A DNA stretch of 64,000 nucleotides from JAGLCW01 sp964422555 (GCA_964422555.1 CAYRBR010000002.1:1-64000); one strand, 5' to 3'. Numbered from the stretch's first letter, positions 34,182 through 44,366 are shown. Made by a program: numbers and translations. Notes: a model not told the origin generated them from the letters alone.

Positions 34182-35891
34182 CTAAGTATGTTCAACTTGA
34201 ACTGTTTCAGTACCCGATAATTTCATTCTAATTATATGATTAAATTTAGGAATTGCTCTTTTATCGTGAGTGATTGCAATAATAGTGCTTTTTGAAAAAT
34301 AGTCAAAAATGGTATTAAATATATCTTCTTCTATTTCGTCATCTATAGATGAGGTAAACTCATCAAGTAACAGAATCTCTGGCTTCCTAACCATTGCACG
34401 AGCCAGTGTTAATCGTTGAATCTGGCCTTGAGATAATCGGAATTTCCTTGGATTAAGTACTGTGTAAATACCATTGGGTAGACACTCTACAAATGTGAGT
34501 AAATGCATCTTCTCCAACACACTTTTCACCCTTGCAACTGAAATTTTATGATCTCCCATTGCAATATTATCTAGTACCGTATCGACAAATAAATGGCTAT
34601 CCTTTGATACATAACCAAAGTGCCTAAAATACTCTTCATCTGGAATAGAAGAAATGGGTACCGAACCCACTAAAATTTCCCCCTCTGATACTTTATAATA
34701 ACGCATCAATAAATGGAATACTGTTGATTTACCAATACCACTTGGACCCACAATACATGTTTTCTCGCCATACTTAATGTCCAAGGTTAAATTATTGAAA
34801 ATTGGTGGAAAATCTGGATAGTGAAAAGTCACATTGTTAAAATGTATGTCGAAGTTTAAAAGTTCAAAATCTTTCGTTGATTGCACTTCTGCATGATCTT
34901 TCATTATTGAATCAGTACCGGTGATGGAATTTAATTCTAGATTGCCAGTATCCAGAATTCTTTGCAACCTTTCAATATAGGGATGAATATTAGAATAATG
35001 TGTAATACTACAAAAAATATCTTGCATTTGTTTTGAACACTGCTGTAGATAAGTATGATAAGAAACCAATTCACCAATTGTAATCCCTGGATAATCTAAA
35101 CATATCATGATCCCCCCAATAATGACGGGGAACAATGTCATATATAAACCCATACTCGAGATACTACCACTGGATAAGGCAGAATTCATAGCAGAAACAC
35201 CTCTTTTAAGAAGATATTTCCGAACAAAAGCATGGAATTTACGTACAATATTTTCAGTTACTTGGAAAAAATGAATATCGTGGATGCCGGTAGTCGTGTC
35301 AAGAAATTTTTCATTTAAGTGCCGTAATTCTCGATTTGCTTCTTTTGCTTTGGATTCTAAATCGTGATTGTTCAGTAAAATAAAATAGACACTGGCTGGT
35401 ATCGCAGCTAATGACAGTAAAGCCAATTCCCAGTTCCACAAAAATAAAAAGATAAGGACAGATAGAACACTGATAAAGTTAACAAAAAAACTAATAAAAT
35501 ACTCTCTGAAATAATCCTGCAGAACTTGAACTTCAAAACTATAGTGGGTTAATAAATCACTTGGGGTGTGATTTTTGTAAAACACATACTGCTTACAAAC
35601 AATGCTTTCAAACAATCGTATTCTAAATGACTTAAAAACAGACGTGGAATACTTGTAATGCAACTCAACCTGGATATTAAAAACATAGTACCCGACAACA
35701 TAGTTGATAGTTAAAAAAACTGATATTACCAAAAAACCTACTAGGTCTTTTTGGGGAAGAATTTGGTCGATTGATAATCCCAGCAAATATGGTCCAACGA
35801 TTGTAGTAGCGATATAGGCCAATGTAAACAATATTGTAGGAGTAATATATCTTTTGGCAGATTTGAAATCAGGCTTTAGTAGTCTATACAA
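34182..35891 (-). CDS. ABC exporter half-transporter (permease fused to ATPase)
   Basis: The 569-residue protein has six membrane helices in the first about 300 residues, then an ATPase domain. Walker A is GPSGIGKST, the signature is LSQGQ (LSGGQ usual), Walker B is ILLLDEFTSS and the H-loop is AITHD. It is of the lipid/peptide exporter type and would function as a homodimer; the substrate is unknown. The given start is a TTG without a ribosome-binding site. The frame is open further upstream, and a perfect AGGAGG lies at 35940-35945 with no ATG, GTG or TTG at usable distance. Confidence 0.88.
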   Translation of the reverse strand: MYRLLKPDFKSAKRYITPTILFTLAYIATTIVGPYLLGLSIDQILPQKDLVGFLVISVFLTINYVVGYYVFNIQVELHYKYSTSVFKSFRIRLFESIVCKQYVFYKNHTPSDLLTHYSFEVQVLQDYFREYFISFFVNFISVLSVLIFLFLWNWELALLSLAAIPASVYFILLNNHDLESKAKEANRELRHLNEKFLDTTTGIHDIHFFQVTENIVRKFHAFVRKYLLKRGVSAMNSALSSGSISSMGLYMTLFPVIIGGIMICLDYPGITIGELVSYHTYLQQCSKQMQDIFCSITHYSNIHPYIERLQRILDTGNLELNSITGTDSIMKDHAEVQSTKDFELLNFDIHFNNVTFHYPDFPPIFNNLTLDIKYGEKTCIVGPSGIGKSTVFHLLMRYYKVSEGEILVGSVPISSIPDEEYFRHFGYVSKDSHLFVDTVLDNIAMGDHKISVARVKSVLEKMHLLTFVECLPNGIYTVLNPRKFRLSQGQIQRLTLARAMVRKPEILLLDEFTSSIDDEIEEDIFNTIFDYFSKSTIIAITHDKRAIPKFNHIIRMKLSGTETVQVEHT

Positions 35892-35954
35892 ATCTGAAAT
35901 AGAGTAAAAGAATAAACTATGCTTTGAGCTTATAGTACTCCTCCTAAAAAAGAA

Positions 35955-36584
35955 TCAATAAGAACGTTTACTCAATATTTCCTTAATTTTCATTAATCGT
36001 ATTGTTGTTGAACGCTCATTTTCTTCAAGCTTCGACGTAATATCTTTGATTGTTTTTTCCAATTCTGGAATCAGAACATATTCTAATGCATTTACTCGTC
36101 TTTTTGTGAGTTCCACTATTCTAGCAACTTCGTAGATTGAAAACTCCAATTCAGCCAGTTTCAATAAATCATCCAATATCAAATCAAACTCTTTAAGTAC
36201 AATATCAAAGGCTGGATTCAAACCATAATTAGTATACACGGGTTTCACAGGATGTGTATGACTTATATGGAATTCTGGAAGAGTTATATTCATTATGTTC
36301 TTTTGAGACATAGTTAGGTCAAATTCGGCAGGATAGTCAGAAACAATATTTCTCATTTCTTCATCTGTTACAGTTGTTCTTAAAAATAAAAAGCGTTCAA
36401 GAATCTGAGGAAGTTTGTTGCCAACCTTTTTTTCCTGCTTCTCAAATTCTTTGGCCAATTCAACTAATTCTCGGGCAAGAGCTTCTAGCTTTTCCTTAAG
36501 TAATTTGTGTCCTCTAACTGCGGTTTTATGTCTCTTTCTAGTTTCCAGAAGCTTCATCCGAGTGGGGCTTACACGTTGAGACAC
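35955..36584 (-). CDS. atpD: V-type ATPase subunit D (central stalk)
   Basis: Subunit D forms the rotating shaft with F. The 209-residue protein is mostly two long helices; RVSPTRMKLLETRKR at the start is the family signature and the C-terminal ELTKRRVNALEYVLIPELEKTI segment is diagnostic. It directly follows subunit B with a shared base at the stop/start. Last ATPase gene in the operon. Confidence 0.95.
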   Translation of the reverse strand: MSQRVSPTRMKLLETRKRHKTAVRGHKLLKEKLEALARELVELAKEFEKQEKKVGNKLPQILERFLFLRTTVTDEEMRNIVSDYPAEFDLTMSQKNIMNITLPEFHISHTHPVKPVYTNYGLNPAFDIVLKEFDLILDDLLKLAELEFSIYEVARIVELTKRRVNALEYVLIPELEKTIKDITSKLEENERSTTIRLMKIKEILSKRSY

Positions 36585-37963
36585 TATTGACCGCCCTTTT
36601 TATAGTACTTTTCAATAAATTCATCTCGAACTCGAGTCATTTCAGTTTCAGGGAGAATTCGAAGTAAATCCCATCCTAAATCCAGTGTTTCAATAATTGT
36701 TCTATCTTCTCGATTGTGCTGTTTGACATACCGGTTTTCAAACTCTTCTGAAAACTTAATATACAGTTGATCGATTTCACTTAAAGCTGATTCACCAAGA
36801 ATTACAGCTAGCTCCTGGACTTCTCTTCCGTGAGCATATGCAGCAAATAGTTGGTTCATTAAATTGGCATGATCTTCTCTTGTTTTTTGATCTCCAATTC
36901 CTTTATCTTTCAATCTAGATAAAGAAGGCAAAACATCTATTGCTGGGTAATATCCTTTCGCATACAATGAACGTGATACGAAGATTTGTCCTTCTGTAAT
37001 GTAACCAGTTAAATCGGGTATTGGGTGAGTTTTGTCATCATCTGGCATCGATAAAATTGGCATCATAGTAATAGAACCATTTTTGTTCTTAATTCGACCA
37101 CATCGCTCATAGATTGTCGCCAAATCTGTATACATATAACCAGGATAACCTCGCCTACCAGGGATTTCTTTTCTTGCAGCAGATACTTCTCTCAAAGCTT
37201 CACAATAGTTTGTCATATCCGTTAAAATAACTAGTACATGAATACCAAGGTCAAAAGCAAGATATTCAGCAGTCGTTAGCGCAAACTTTGGAACAGCAAG
37301 TCGTTCAATAACAGGATCATTGGCTAAATTGATAAACATAACAGATCGATCAATTGCCCCACTTTCACGTAATGAAGCAACAAACTCGTTAGATTCATCA
37401 AATGTAACACCCATTGCTCCAAATACAACAGCAAATTGATCGCTCTTTTTAAGAACTTTTGCTTGTCTGGCAATTTGCAGCGCTAACTCATTATGTGGCA
37501 GGCCAGATCCAGAAAATATAGGTAATTTCTGTCCTCGTACAAGGGTATTTAGTCCATCAATTCCAGATATTCCAGTTTGAATAAACTCGGAAGGATAATC
37601 TCGAGCATAAGGATTGATAGGCTCACCAATTGTACTTCTCGTTACTTCAGCAATAATATCTCCACCGTTATCAATTGGTTTTCCTAGTCCATTAAAAACT
37701 CGTCCAATAATGTCGGGGGATAAATTTATCTCACTAGGTTTTCCACGAAATCGAATTCGAGTGTTTTCTATGTTTAAATTCTCAGTTCCCTCAAACATTT
37801 GGACAAGAGCTTTATGTTCTTCAGCTTTTAAAACTTCACCGTGTCGCAAACTACCGTCAGGTAGATATATTTCTACCAGTTCACCATAGCTGCATCCATC
37901 TATACCGTCCACAATAACAATTGGTCCGGCTACATCAGAAAGGGATTTGTACTCCTTAATCAT
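36584..37963 (-). CDS. atpB: V-type ATPase subunit B (regulatory)
   Basis: The 459-residue non-catalytic subunit of the V1 head. It has the family features FSGSGLPHNELALQIARQA in place of a P-loop, and PGRRGYPGYMYTDLATIYERCGR. Length is standard. It overlaps subunit A by 8 bases. Confidence 0.96.
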   Translation of the reverse strand: MIKEYKSLSDVAGPIVIVDGIDGCSYGELVEIYLPDGSLRHGEVLKAEEHKALVQMFEGTENLNIENTRIRFRGKPSEINLSPDIIGRVFNGLGKPIDNGGDIIAEVTRSTIGEPINPYARDYPSEFIQTGISGIDGLNTLVRGQKLPIFSGSGLPHNELALQIARQAKVLKKSDQFAVVFGAMGVTFDESNEFVASLRESGAIDRSVMFINLANDPVIERLAVPKFALTTAEYLAFDLGIHVLVILTDMTNYCEALREVSAARKEIPGRRGYPGYMYTDLATIYERCGRIKNKNGSITMMPILSMPDDDKTHPIPDLTGYITEGQIFVSRSLYAKGYYPAIDVLPSLSRLKDKGIGDQKTREDHANLMNQLFAAYAHGREVQELAVILGESALSEIDQLYIKFSEEFENRYVKQHNREDRTIIETLDLGWDLLRILPETEMTRVRDEFIEKYYKKGGQ

Positions 37964-39740
37964 TCGATTCCTCCTGTTTCGTAGTAAGAGAATCTAATGC
38001 TTCTTGAATATTTGATGATAAATCACAAGTATCAACCTTTTCTTCTGGAATATATTTTACACGACTTATAGAAGATCGGATTGGAAGCTTCATTATATCT
38101 ACAACCTTCAATGTTTTATTCTTCCGTATACGTTGCAATGCCTCTTTATAAAGCAGAATTATGTTCTGGATCATATAAAACTGCTTCAATCCACTGGTAT
38201 AAGTATCGATATCATCAAAAGCATTTTGATGCAGGAAGTCTTCTCGAATCGATTTCGCAATTTCCATGACCAATTTTTCTGCTTCAGAAAGAGCGTCAGT
38301 TCCTACTAATCGAACAATTTCATTTAGCTCATTTTCTTTTTGTAGAATATTCATTGCCTGAATTCTATATTCTGGCCACAACTCATTTACATTCTTTTTA
38401 AAATAAGCATCCGTTAATCCGGAATATAGAGAATAGCTATTTAACCAATTAATTGCAGGAAAATGTCTTGCGTAAGCTAAAGAGGCTTCTAGGGACCAAA
38501 AAACTTTGACAACCCTAAGAGTAGCCTGTACTACAGGTTCGGATAAGTCGCCTCCGGGAGGAGATACAGCTCCAATCACGGACAAACTTCCCTCTTCACC
38601 ACATAGAGTTTTCACTTTACCGGATCGTTCGTAAAAACCTGCTACTCGTGATGATAAATAAGCTGGATAACCTTCTTCTCCTGGCATTTCTTCTAATCTT
38701 CCTGATATTTCTCGCATTGCTTCTGCCCACCTGGAGGTAGAATCAGCCATTATCGCGACATTATACCCCATATCCCTAAAATACTCAGCAATTGTAATTC
38801 CACTGTAAACTGATGCTTCTCTGGCAGCAACGGGCATATTCGATGTATTAGCAATTAGAATAGTTCTTTCCATCAAAGAACGCCCAGTTTTGGGGTCCTT
38901 TAAATGAGGGAACTCCATAAGGACGTCTGTCATTTCATTTCCACGTTCACCACAGCCTATATATACAATCATATCAGCTGAAGCCCATTTTGCTAATTGA
39001 TGCTGAATTACGGTTTTACCTGAACCAAAAGGTCCTGGTACACAAGCCGTACCACCCTCTGCCACAGGATAAAACATATCAATAACTCGTTGTCCTGTAA
39101 TTAAAGGTTGAGTTGGCACAATTCTGTTTGCAAAAGGTCTTTTTGTACGTACTGGCCAAACTTGAATCATTGTAATCTCTTGCTTATTACCCCTATCATC
39201 TTGAAGCACAGCAATAGGTTCTAGGCCATTAAATTCGCCCTCTTCTATGGAAACAATTTTACCCCCCATAGTAGGTGGTATTAAAATATAATGTTTAATG
39301 GTTTCCGTTTCCTGAACCCAACCTATTTTCTGACCTTCTTGTATCTCATCGCCTTCTTTTTTCAAGGGATGAAAATGCCACTTTTTCTTTTTATCCAATG
39401 GCTCTACATCGATACCTCGGGCAATAAAATCACCATGCTCATTATAAATTTCATTTAAAGGTCTTTGAATTCCATCGTATATCGCTCCAATGATCCCTGG
39501 TCCTAATGTTACAGACAATGGGTAACCAGAAGGAACTACAGGTTCTCCAGGTCTTAGTCCGGTAGTTTCTTCGTAACACTGGATATAAACTTGATTTTTA
39601 TGAAGCTCAATAATCTCTCCAAAGAGTTTTCCATTGCCAATACGTACTACTTCCATCATATGTGCTTGAGGCATATTATCTGCAACAATTAACGGACCAG
39701 AAATACTAACAATTCTACCTTGTTGAGTATCTTTATTCAT
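37956..39740 (-). CDS. atpA: V-type ATPase subunit A (catalytic)
   Basis: The catalytic subunit, 594 residues from the ATG at 39740, which follows an AAGGAGA site. The P-loop is GPFGSGKTV, and the V-type non-homologous insert (about 110-190) and the GERGNEMTDVL and SSRWAEAMREISGRLEEMPGEEGYP signatures are present. It converts ATP hydrolysis or synthesis into rotation. It overlaps F by 8 and B by 8 bases. Confidence 0.97.
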   Translation of the reverse strand: MNKDTQQGRIVSISGPLIVADNMPQAHMMEVVRIGNGKLFGEIIELHKNQVYIQCYEETTGLRPGEPVVPSGYPLSVTLGPGIIGAIYDGIQRPLNEIYNEHGDFIARGIDVEPLDKKKKWHFHPLKKEGDEIQEGQKIGWVQETETIKHYILIPPTMGGKIVSIEEGEFNGLEPIAVLQDDRGNKQEITMIQVWPVRTKRPFANRIVPTQPLITGQRVIDMFYPVAEGGTACVPGPFGSGKTVIQHQLAKWASADMIVYIGCGERGNEMTDVLMEFPHLKDPKTGRSLMERTILIANTSNMPVAAREASVYSGITIAEYFRDMGYNVAIMADSTSRWAEAMREISGRLEEMPGEEGYPAYLSSRVAGFYERSGKVKTLCGEEGSLSVIGAVSPPGGDLSEPVVQATLRVVKVFWSLEASLAYARHFPAINWLNSYSLYSGLTDAYFKKNVNELWPEYRIQAMNILQKENELNEIVRLVGTDALSEAEKLVMEIAKSIREDFLHQNAFDDIDTYTSGLKQFYMIQNIILLYKEALQRIRKNKTLKVVDIMKLPIRSSISRVKYIPEEKVDTCDLSSNIQEALDSLTTKQEESND

Positions 39741-40080
39741 TGTTATCTCCTTCAGTTTTAACAATATCAATCCCAACAGCCCTTCTTATCATGTTAGATA
39801 ACTTTCGAACTGCGATATCTCTAGAGCCAGTATTCGTTGGTATTGATATAACAATGGCATGATTTTCCTGAATCAATAGCTCGTTTTCAGGGGATATCTC
39901 TGGGATAAAAGTTTCCGTTACAATAAAAAAGCGATATTTTTTTTCATGAATTTCTTTATCGAGTACTTTGTTAAACTCTTTCCTATCGTTTACTGGAATT
40001 GTGTGAAACGAAAATGCAGAAAATATTCTAATAATATCCCTTTCGCCTATAACACAACCTTTAATCCTATCTGATTGCAT
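39733..40080 (-). CDS. atpF: V-type ATPase subunit F
   Basis: A 115-residue Rossmann-like central-stalk subunit. The start VIGERDIIRIFSAFSF and the middle NELLIQENHAIVISIPTNTGS fit the family. Position between C and A confirms it. It overlaps C by 14 and A by 8 bases. Confidence 0.9.
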   Translation of the reverse strand: MQSDRIKGCVIGERDIIRIFSAFSFHTIPVNDRKEFNKVLDKEIHEKKYRFFIVTETFIPEISPENELLIQENHAIVISIPTNTGSRDIAVRKLSNMIRRAVGIDIVKTEGDNNE

Positions 40081-40921
40081 GAATAATTATCTCCTTCAAA
40101 TTAGTACATGGAAGTTGATATCTTGTACAAACGTATAGCTTCTTTATCATCTCGATCTCTAGGATAAATCGTCCAAAATAGGAAACAACGTAATCTAAAC
40201 TTGAACTTTCCCACGATGGCTTTCGAATCAGTTTCCAAAATAATTCCCACCAGTACGTTTCAAAACGATACATAAATGTAAAATCGATGGATTTAACAGG
40301 TTTTTCTTTTTCGATATAGGGAATCCAAAGACTTGAGACAATATCTAGTTCCAACGATTGAAAATTACTTTCAAAGAGACTATTCAGAGAATGCTGAGAG
40401 ATAGATCCACCAGGATAATAAACGTCTTTTTCTTCAGGATCCTGTTGCATTCTATTTCTGATTAGCTCAAAAATATTAAATCGATCAATAACATAGGATG
40501 CCAAGAGTAATGTATATTCGGTACCATTTTTAGCTAATGTGTAAAAATTTTTCAAGCGCTTTGAAAAATCTTCATTTTCAAGAAATGGAAAAATTTCTTC
40601 TTGGGAAAATACTACAGAATGAAGTCTTTCAAGAAACAAACGAATATAACTCTCGGGCAGCATCATTTTTGTTTGATCCATTTCGCTAAAGTAAAAAGCC
40701 CAGAGATCGTTCTCAAATTTTTTTGCATCAAGAGTGTATTTAATTGTGTCGTATCGAGTATTTTTTAAGTTCCTAAATATATCTTCTAGAGTTAAACTCT
40801 GGTATAAACTCTTAATTGATTCTGCTGAAAGAAAAATCTCTTCTCGTGCTTTCAGAAAAGCGGAACAATATCCATACTCATAATCCTGAACTACTTTTTT
40901 AAGGTTTACAGTTTCATTCAT
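40067..40921 (-). CDS. atpC: V-type ATPase subunit C
   Basis: Subunit C (284 residues from the ATG at 40921) connects the rotor stalk to the membrane ring. The helical sequence begins EYGYCSAFLKAREEIFLS, resembling the family start. Assignment rests on that, on size and on its place between E and F. A longer in-frame reading from 41011 would overlap subunit E too far and is rejected. Confidence 0.85.
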   Translation of the reverse strand: MNETVNLKKVVQDYEYGYCSAFLKAREEIFLSAESIKSLYQSLTLEDIFRNLKNTRYDTIKYTLDAKKFENDLWAFYFSEMDQTKMMLPESYIRLFLERLHSVVFSQEEIFPFLENEDFSKRLKNFYTLAKNGTEYTLLLASYVIDRFNIFELIRNRMQQDPEEKDVYYPGGSISQHSLNSLFESNFQSLELDIVSSLWIPYIEKEKPVKSIDFTFMYRFETYWWELFWKLIRKPSWESSSLDYVVSYFGRFILEIEMIKKLYVCTRYQLPCTNLKEIIIHAIR

Positions 40922-41480
40922 CGAATAATTTTTTCCCAATGGTATTTTTGTTTTCATCAAGAAAGTCTTGTATTGTTTCTTGAAGAGGATAAATATATTT
41001 GACTCTTCCATCTATGCAAGCAATACCAGGTTCAATTAGGGAATCCACGCCCTTAAATGAATAGTTCGTTTCAAACTCAGCATTCTTTTCTGATTCAAAT
41101 ACATCTAAGAGTTCAGAACTACAGTACAAGTCACCTTTACCAGGTAAAACCTGATTCATTTTTTGTAGATATGCGGAAGGATTTTCTTTAATATCTTTAA
41201 TATAAACTGCAAGCAATTTCTTCTGTACACGTAGAATTAAATCATGTCTCATGTGGAGAATTTGCTTTTTATAATCTGAATCTGCCTGAAATTTCATTCG
41301 ATTCGTACGTCCGTGAAAATCATTCTCAAGGTGATCTTTTTGTGTTTTATCTCTCTGTAAAAGGTCACTCATAAAAGCGCTTAGCTCTTCATCAATACTC
41401 TTTTTAGTTTTATCGATTAAATTTTTTGCTTCTGTTTTTGCTTCAGAAGTAACAACTTCTTTTAGTTTCTGTATATTCAT
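40914..41480 (-). CDS. atpE: V-type ATPase subunit E (peripheral stalk)
   Basis: The 188-residue protein has a long charged N-terminal helix (about 1-85) with Lys and Glu repeats and a compact C-terminal domain ending in ETIQDFLDENKNTIGKKLF. This fits peripheral-stalk subunit E. It pairs with the small H/G-type protein at the start of the ATPase genes. It follows K after one base. Confidence 0.88.
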   Translation of the reverse strand: MNIQKLKEVVTSEAKTEAKNLIDKTKKSIDEELSAFMSDLLQRDKTQKDHLENDFHGRTNRMKFQADSDYKKQILHMRHDLILRVQKKLLAVYIKDIKENPSAYLQKMNQVLPGKGDLYCSSELLDVFESEKNAEFETNYSFKGVDSLIEPGIACIDGRVKYIYPLQETIQDFLDENKNTIGKKLFDE

Positions 41481-41481
41481 C

Positions 41482-41994
41482 TTAAAATATGGACGAACCT
41501 TGAATAAAAGTCAACAACAAGAATCCGCCAACAAATGCTAAAAGTGAGTATGTTTCAACAAGAGCAGGGAATAATAGTGCACTACCAGATTTTTCAGGTT
41601 GTTTAACAGTTAGATTTATTGCTGCAGCAGAGCTCTTACCCTGATATATCGCAGAAGAATAAAGAACAACACCAATCAGGATGAAAGCAATGCATAATGC
41701 TAAACCAGCCTGAACGGTCAAAGTTGCGCCAGTACTTAAACCCATTTGCTGCATGCCTAAGAAACAAAGTACAAATCCATACAAACCTTGAGTAGCAGGC
41801 AGAGCCATAAGAACAAACAAGCGTCCAAACAAATCTGGTTTTTCCGATAATGCTCCTGCAGCCTGGTTTCCGGATATATAAAGAGCTTTCGCTGAGCCCA
41901 TGCCGCTGAGCATCAGACACACAAAAAGACCAACTACATTCCAACCTTGACCAGAACTGAAAAAGTACTTCATTAAAACATCTGCAAATGTCAT
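41482..41994 (-). CDS. atpK: V-type ATPase membrane ring subunit K, with sodium-binding residues
   Basis: Subunit K is a double-hairpin proteolipid of 170 residues with four helices. The ion-carrying Glu is E147 in PALVETYSLLAF. The residues known to coordinate Na+ in Enterococcus hirae NtpK (L61, T64, Q65, Q110, E139) have counterparts here at L65, T68, Q69, Q118 and E147 with the same spacing. This supports a sodium-translocating ATPase. The first hairpin has Q69 but no Glu, as in NtpK-type proteins. Confidence 0.94.
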   Translation of the reverse strand: MTFADVLMKYFFSSGQGWNVVGLFVCLMLSGMGSAKALYISGNQAAGALSEKPDLFGRLFVLMALPATQGLYGFVLCFLGMQQMGLSTGATLTVQAGLALCIAFILIGVVLYSSAIYQGKSSAAAINLTVKQPEKSGSALLFPALVETYSLLAFVGGFLLLTFIQGSSIF

Positions 41995-44012
41995 TATTTT
42001 GCCTCCTTGATAATAAAGACATGCCTATATCGATGGGTATAAGCACAATACTCACTACCCCCATCTTCATAAAATCGACTAAACATCTCATAAAAGAGAA
42101 GTCTAACTGGGTGTACAAAAGATCCAATAATGTTTAAAAGAAAGTTGAAAATATTTAAAAACACGATCATTACAATCGTAAAAACAATTCCCACGACAGG
42201 AATACTGTTAAACATACTTGCAATCAAATTAAAAGACATTGCCATAGAGGAAGTTGCAACCATTAAAGCGGCTAAACGTAAGTAAGAAAGAATATCGCCA
42301 AGAAGTGTGGCAGCTCCGTAGGAGCTTTTTATACCGTACATATTTAAAAAGCCTTTAATGATTCCTTTAAATATGTTTTTCCCCCCCTGCAAGAAACCTC
42401 CAATAAAAATCATAATTAATGCAAAGATGCAAATCCATTGTGCTAAAGATACAAGAAGCTGTGGATAATATCCTGGAACAAGAAATTGACCTGCAAGAAT
42501 GACAGCACACGGAATGAATAAAATCCATGATAAATTATTAAACACTGCTTCAGTATAGCTTTTTTCTTTCAGTCTTTGGAAAAAAGACATTGCAATAGCT
42601 ACACATTGTAAAACAGCTCCTAAGTATATTACAACAACCATTAATGCTATGAAATTCTGGGATGGATTCATAACTCCCACCATACTTTTTAGAGTGATGA
42701 AAAAGGAATTACTAGGCAAATACGAAGTAGTAAAAAGATCCCCAGCCCATGATTCAGTTAATGCCCCAAAAATGAAAGCAAATAAACCGGCCCAGAAGAA
42801 TATTTGAAAAAAATGAACTGTTCCGATATCATGTTTGTGCTTTTTCATAGAGTATGCACAGATTGCCATCAAGGACAACCCATAGATTCCATCAGCAAAA
42901 GCAATCCCGAAAAGAACAATAAAAACAAAACCAATTAAAGCAGTTGGATCAATAACTCCATATCTAGGTATTCCATACATGCGTACTAAAAACTCAAAGG
43001 GTTTAACCCAGGAATTATTAACAAGCTTTACTGGAGAATTAGTCGGATTTTTTTCAACATCAACATATACATTTGGATAAGAGTCCTCAATAATTTTTAG
43101 AATCTCATCTGATTTTGATGCAGGGATGAAGCCTTCAATATAAACAACTTGCTTTGTTTCAGCAAAGTGTTGAACTCCGTTTGCTCGATCCAATTGATTT
43201 AAAAGAAAATCTTTCCAAAGGTGCACAGATGTTGTACTGTTTGCATAATTCTGTAAAACTGAATCCCAATTAATAATTTGTTCTGAGTAGACCCTGATTT
43301 GTTCCTCGAGATTTTCAATAATTTCTTTTGGTTTACCCTCAAGGTTTTTAAAATTATGCTCCTTAAATCCTGCTCTTTTTAGATATTTTTGAATTTCTTG
43401 ATGATCGCTTGAAGCATACAAGACAACAAAACTGATTATTTCTTTCTTTTGTTTTGCTGAAGAATAGATAGGGTATATCACCGAGTGTTCTGTAAGAAAT
43501 TTAAATTGTTCAATGTCTTGAAGAGTTTTTCCTTCAGCTTTAAGAAATTTAACAGTTACTCTAGTAATGTTCGGAATATCACTAAAATTGAAACTAAATT
43601 TTGCAAAGGGGGTTAATTCAGTTATTAACGAAGAGTATAGATCAATTTGCTGTTGTGCTTCTTTCTTCCTTTCGGATAGAGAAGAAACTTCTTGATATAC
43701 ATCGTCAAATTGATTTTCATCCCTTATTTTTTCAATCTCGTGTTCAGTAAAAAGAGGTTTCTTTGGAATAAAATTATCTATGAATGCTTTTTTCTCTGGT
43801 TGTATATCCTGGAACACATTAAGAAGATAATTTGCTTTTTTCAAATTCTCCTTTACCTCTGAGAGTTCGACAGAGGAAGGAACAACTTCTTTGCCAAAGG
43901 AAGATACATTTTTTAAATGGACTACCCCATTCTCAAAAAGGATATCCCTAAAAATTGATACTTCCTTTTTGGGAACAACAAAACGGAATAAATGAAGTTT
44001 ATCAATAGCCAT
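41994..44012 (-). CDS. atpI: V-type ATPase subunit I (a-type stator)
   Basis: The 672-residue protein has a soluble N-terminal half with coiled coil (about 1-340) and a C-terminal membrane half with seven or eight helices. The essential arginine is R579 in GDILSYLRLAALMVA. It forms the ion half-channels against subunit K. It overlaps K by one base and follows the H/G-like gene after 5 bases. Confidence 0.95.
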   Translation of the reverse strand: MAIDKLHLFRFVVPKKEVSIFRDILFENGVVHLKNVSSFGKEVVPSSVELSEVKENLKKANYLLNVFQDIQPEKKAFIDNFIPKKPLFTEHEIEKIRDENQFDDVYQEVSSLSERKKEAQQQIDLYSSLITELTPFAKFSFNFSDIPNITRVTVKFLKAEGKTLQDIEQFKFLTEHSVIYPIYSSAKQKKEIISFVVLYASSDHQEIQKYLKRAGFKEHNFKNLEGKPKEIIENLEEQIRVYSEQIINWDSVLQNYANSTTSVHLWKDFLLNQLDRANGVQHFAETKQVVYIEGFIPASKSDEILKIIEDSYPNVYVDVEKNPTNSPVKLVNNSWVKPFEFLVRMYGIPRYGVIDPTALIGFVFIVLFGIAFADGIYGLSLMAICAYSMKKHKHDIGTVHFFQIFFWAGLFAFIFGALTESWAGDLFTTSYLPSNSFFITLKSMVGVMNPSQNFIALMVVVIYLGAVLQCVAIAMSFFQRLKEKSYTEAVFNNLSWILFIPCAVILAGQFLVPGYYPQLLVSLAQWICIFALIMIFIGGFLQGGKNIFKGIIKGFLNMYGIKSSYGAATLLGDILSYLRLAALMVATSSMAMSFNLIASMFNSIPVVGIVFTIVMIVFLNIFNFLLNIIGSFVHPVRLLFYEMFSRFYEDGGSEYCAYTHRYRHVFIIKEAK

Positions 44013-44017
44013 ATTAG

Positions 44018-44329
44018 TTACTTATTAAGATATAACCGAAACAAATCAATAATTGAATCAATCTGTTCTTCATATCTTTTGTTTGATCGGTTTAATAGTA
44101 CAGAAAATTTTTGCTTGTATTCCTGTGTCAGTTCTCTTTTTAATGTATCAATTTGGTTGTTGAACTTCTTTTCTATGACTTCTATGTCCTGTTTTTGTTT
44201 ACGTAGCCGCTCTACTTTCTCTTGTTCAAAACTTTCAACAATGGCTTTACATTCTTTTCTTGCATCTGAAACTAGCTCTTCAGATTCTTTTTCAAGTCTA
44301 GCTATAGTGTCAAAAACTTCTGAGTTCAC
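44018..44329 (-). CDS. atpH: V-type ATPase subunit G/H (peripheral stalk)
   Basis: A 103-residue, highly charged, wholly helical protein that starts TIARLEKESEELVSDARKEC, like subunit H/G of archaeal-type ATPases. It would form the peripheral stalk with subunit E. It is the first gene of the H-I-K-E-C-F-A-B-D block and begins 37 bases after the decarboxylase stop. Confidence 0.85.
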   Translation of the reverse strand: MNSEVFDTIARLEKESEELVSDARKECKAIVESFEQEKVERLRKQKQDIEVIEKKFNNQIDTLKRELTQEYKQKFSVLLNRSNKRYEEQIDSIIDLFRLYLNK

Positions 44330-44366
44330 AGTATATTACCTTTCTATTAAAAAATACCCATCAATT

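Noticed and set aside
40921..41011. Longer start for V-ATPase subunit C
   Set aside because: It would overlap subunit E by nearly 100 bases, and the family resemblance begins at the Met at 40921.
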